This document shows positions 13,151 through 14,875 of a DNA stretch of 14,875 bases, in pieces. A program made the translations under genes and the position numbers. The DNA is from Pseudomonadota bacterium. GTDB lineage: Bacteria > Pseudomonadota > Gammaproteobacteria > Burkholderiales > Thiobacillaceae. The notes under the pieces were generated by a model. It saw nothing but the letters and a program-made list of their open reading frames with translations. It did no database searches and had not been told where the DNA came from. The stretch lies in assembly GCA_021821425.1 (NCBI GenBank), contig JAKACL010000035.1:1-14875 (forward strand), given 5' to 3'. Every line of letters begins with the position of its first letter. Position 1 is the first letter of the stretch.

Positions 13151-14076
13151 GTCGCCTTGTCGAGGCGGTGCAGGTGCACGCTTTCATCGTCCGAGCCGGA
13201 AGCCAGCGTGCGTCCATCGGGGCTGAAGCGGATCGCCGCGCCACACAGGGCGTGTGCCTGATAGCGTTTCACCACGCTGAAATCGCGGGTGTCGAGGACG
13301 CGGATCGCGGAATCGGTGTGGCGCCCCAATGTGGCCAGATGGCGGCCGTCCGGGCTGAAGGCAAGCGAGGTCAGCAGGCCGTTGTGCTCGGTCGGGATGG
13401 AACGCCGCGTGCCGCTCGCCACATCCCACACGCTCAGGCGAAACCAGCTGCCGGCCGCCAGCATGCGGCCGTCCGGGCTGAACTGCAGATCGTGCGGCGC
13501 GTGCGGGGTGGCCAGGGTCTGGCGCGGCGTCAATATTGCATCCAGCACCAGGATGCGGTCCTCGAGTCCGACCGCCAGGTAGGCGCCGTGCGCGCTGAGC
13601 GCGACCACGCCGGCGCCCAGCGCAAGTTCACGCAACGGGTCCAGCGTATTCCGAGACCAGATGCGCACGTGGCCGTCGGCGTGGCCGCTGACTACCTGGC
13701 CCTGAAACAGCGCCAGCGCCGTCACGTCGGCGCCATCGCGTTGCGCCTGGATGCGGCCGTCATGCCACAGGATCAGCTGGCCATCGTCGCCGCCGCTGAC
13801 AAAATCGCCGGTGGGCAGGGGCAGGAGGGCGCGCACCGCGCGCCGGTGGCCGCGCAGTTCGACGAGCGGTTTTCGGGTAGCGACCTCCCACACCCGGATA
13901 TCGCCCAGGAACCCCCCGCTGATGAAACGCTGCCCATCCGCGGTGTAGGCGAGGGCGGTGGTGCCGAATTCATGGATTTCCGCCAGCACATGATCCGGCC
14001 GCTCGGCCGTCATCAGATTGGAACAGCCCGACAAAAAATTAATTAAAACAATGCTTAACAGAAGATTTCGGGTCAC
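13114..14076 (-). CDS. Lipoprotein with predicted seven-bladed WD40 propeller
   Basis: This is a predicted lipoprotein of 320 residues. The start is GTG at 14076, then a hydrophobic segment ending in LSGC (lipobox, lipidated C18). Seven WD40-like repeats follow: about 35-73, 74-112, 113-148, 150-185, 190-227, 228-268 and 270-310. Most carry a GH- or H-type opening, an FSPDGR-like turn (three copies: near 200, 242 and 285) and a final WD/WE/WS/LD pair. That number closes one beta-propeller, so it is likely a scaffold or binding platform at the cell envelope. No enzyme motif is visible. The signal-peptide codons lie in an AT-rich patch (14032-14058) unlike the rest of the window. Its final 12 codons are antisense to the end of the neighbouring gene. 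It is divergent from rppH across a 68-base gap. Confidence 0.87.
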   Translation of the reverse strand: MTRNLLLSIVLINFLSGCSNLMTAERPDHVLAEIHEFGTTALAYTADGQRFISGGFLGDIRVWEVATRKPLVELRGHRRAVRALLPLPTGDFVSGGDDGQLILWHDGRIQAQRDGADVTALALFQGQVVSGHADGHVRIWSRNTLDPLRELALGAGVVALSAHGAYLAVGLEDRILVLDAILTPRQTLATPHAPHDLQFSPDGRMLAAGSWFRLSVWDVASGTRRSIPTEHNGLLTSLAFSPDGRHLATLGRHTDSAIRVLDTRDFSVVKRYQAHALCGAAIRFSPDGRTLASGSDDESVHLHRLDKATYSSSGAMPSAH

Positions 14077-14144
14077 GGCAGGTTTGCAATTTCCGGTGGG
14101 TGTGAAAGAATGCAGGCAATCGAACTTTATAGATGGTGGCGGCC

Positions 14145-14696
14145 ATGATCGACCGAGAGGGGTACCGCCCGAACGTAGGCATTATATTGTGCAACGCGCA
14201 CAACCAGGTCTTCTGGGGCAAGCGCGTCAACCAGCACGCCTGGCAGTTTCCCCAAGGCGGAATCAACGCGGGGGAAACGCCGGAACAGGCCATGTTCCGG
14301 GAACTGGAAGAAGAGGTGGGCCTGCAGCCCGCGCATGTGCGCATCCTTGGGCGCACCCGCGAATGGCTGCGATACGACGTGCCCGCGCACTGGACGCGGC
14401 GCGACAGCCGCGGCCTGTATCGTGGACAGAAGCAGATCTGGTTTTTGCTGCGGCTCACCGGGCGCGACTGCGATGTGTCGCTGCGCGCCAGCGGCCACCC
14501 CGAGTTCGACGCCTGGCGCTGGAACGAGTACTGGGTGTCGATGGAGTCGGTGGTCGATTTCAAGCGCGAGGTCTACCGACTGGCGCTCGAGGAGCTTGAA
14601 CGTTATCTGCACAAGGACGGACAGTCCATCCGGCAACGCGCGCGGCTCCAGTGCGAACGGCGGAGCGGTCTGGCCGACCTGGGCTTGAAAACCTGA
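14145..14696 (+). CDS. rppH: RNA pyrophosphohydrolase (Nudix)
   Basis: This enzyme removes pyrophosphate from the 5' end of triphosphorylated mRNA, which starts RNase E-dependent decay. The 183 residues compare with 176 in E. coli. The N-terminus [15 protein letters not shown] matches the family, followed by AWQFPQGG (32-39). The Nudix box runs from G38 to L60: E44, R52-E53 (REL) and E56-E57 before V58-G59-L60, the metal-binding glutamates being those of RELEEEVGL. An ATG at 14133 would add four residues. 14145 is preferred because it gives the conserved MID start and is preceded by GGTGG. The short gap upstream (14077-14144) contains TTTATA near 14126-14131 as the only promoter-like element. 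The gene after it starts 21 bases downstream. Confidence 0.95.
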   Translation: MIDREGYRPNVGIILCNAHNQVFWGKRVNQHAWQFPQGGINAGETPEQAMFRELEEEVGLQPAHVRILGRTREWLRYDVPAHWTRRDSRGLYRGQKQIWFLLRLTGRDCDVSLRASGHPEFDAWRWNEYWVSMESVVDFKREVYRLALEELERYLHKDGQSIRQRARLQCERRSGLADLGLKT

Positions 14697-14717
14697 ATCC
14701 GCACTGCGGAAGGCGTG

Positions 14718-14875
14718 ATGAAGATACGCATTCATGCTTCAACCACGCTGACCGCTGGCGCGGCACCCGGTGTGCCGCTGTGGCAACGGGCGCCCACGCA
14801 CGATGCCAGCGGACGCCTGCTGACGGACTTCATGATGCTGATCCCGCGCCTGCGCTCGCGGCCGACGATCGAGAT
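14718..14875 (+). CDS. Conserved hypothetical protein, N-terminal part (3' end outside the window)
   Basis: An open frame starts with ATG at 14718 after GGAAGG (14708-14713), a good ribosome-binding site, and runs without a stop to the window edge (52 residues). It opens MKIRIHASTTLTAG and contains VPLWQRAPTHDASGRLLTDF (19-38). This pattern resembles a small conserved hypothetical protein I recall from betaproteobacterial genomes; that recall was not checked. No signal peptide is visible. It lies 21 bases after rppH on the same strand, so it is probably co-transcribed with it. No function is assigned. Confidence 0.7.
   Translation, partial: MKIRIHASTTLTAGAAPGVPLWQRAPTHDASGRLLTDFMMLIPRLRSRPTIE

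Noticed and set aside
1..14875. CRISPR array, tRNA, rRNA, insertion sequence or prophage genes
   Set aside because: No direct-repeat series, cloverleaf-like sequence, transposase or phage structural motif was seen on either strand.

Overview
The window (about 14.9 kb, GC-rich, roughly 64% by eye) looks like chromosomal backbone of a betaproteobacterium. A Thiobacillus/Sulfuricella/Nitrosomonadales-type organism fits best. The reasons are the SoxW-type periplasmic thioredoxin, the proS / lytic transglycosylase / rppH neighbourhood, and a conserved betaproteobacterial hypothetical protein after rppH. That assignment is inference from protein character, not from a database search. No rRNA, tRNA, CRISPR array, insertion sequence or prophage gene was seen. 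Coding density is high and no gene-free gap exceeds 200 bases.

Layout. Positions 1-282 hold the C-terminal end of a MarC-family membrane protein. Positions 412-3501 hold a compact oxidative pentose-phosphate operon: gnd (short form), zwf, then pgl, which starts on a GTG overlapping the zwf stop. On the opposite strand, 5846-3502, a fumarase/aspartase-superfamily lyase is followed by the circularly permuted GTPase RbgA/YlqF. A GC hairpin with the lyase stop codon in its loop separates the two. Diverging from the lyase, 5866-8683 is a tight four-gene exported-protein operon: TlpA-type thioredoxin (WCPPC), SoxW-type thioredoxin (CPWC), a TolC-family outer-membrane protein, and a very short HlyD-type adaptor. 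The last two junctions are 4-base ATGA overlaps. No inner-membrane pump is present.

Positions 8713-9412 hold an unrecognised small protein with a possible winged-helix N-terminus. Upstream of it is a good sigma-54 promoter match (TGGCACG-N4-CTGCA) and, further upstream, an 8-base inverted repeat placed where an activator site would be expected. Next on the minus strand come a CigR/RcnB-like lipoprotein (9820-9413) and the proS-lytic transglycosylase pair (12298-9931), which ends in a GC-rich hairpin. Diverging from proS is a spermidine-synthase-like Rossmann protein (12374-13150). Its 3' end overlaps that of a lipoprotein predicted to be a seven-bladed WD40 propeller (14076-13114). rppH (14145-14696) and a truncated conserved hypothetical gene (14718 onward) close the window.

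The best candidates for something undescribed are the two-thioredoxin/TolC/mini-adaptor operon, whose adaptor keeps a single mature cysteine, and the sigma-54-controlled small protein.
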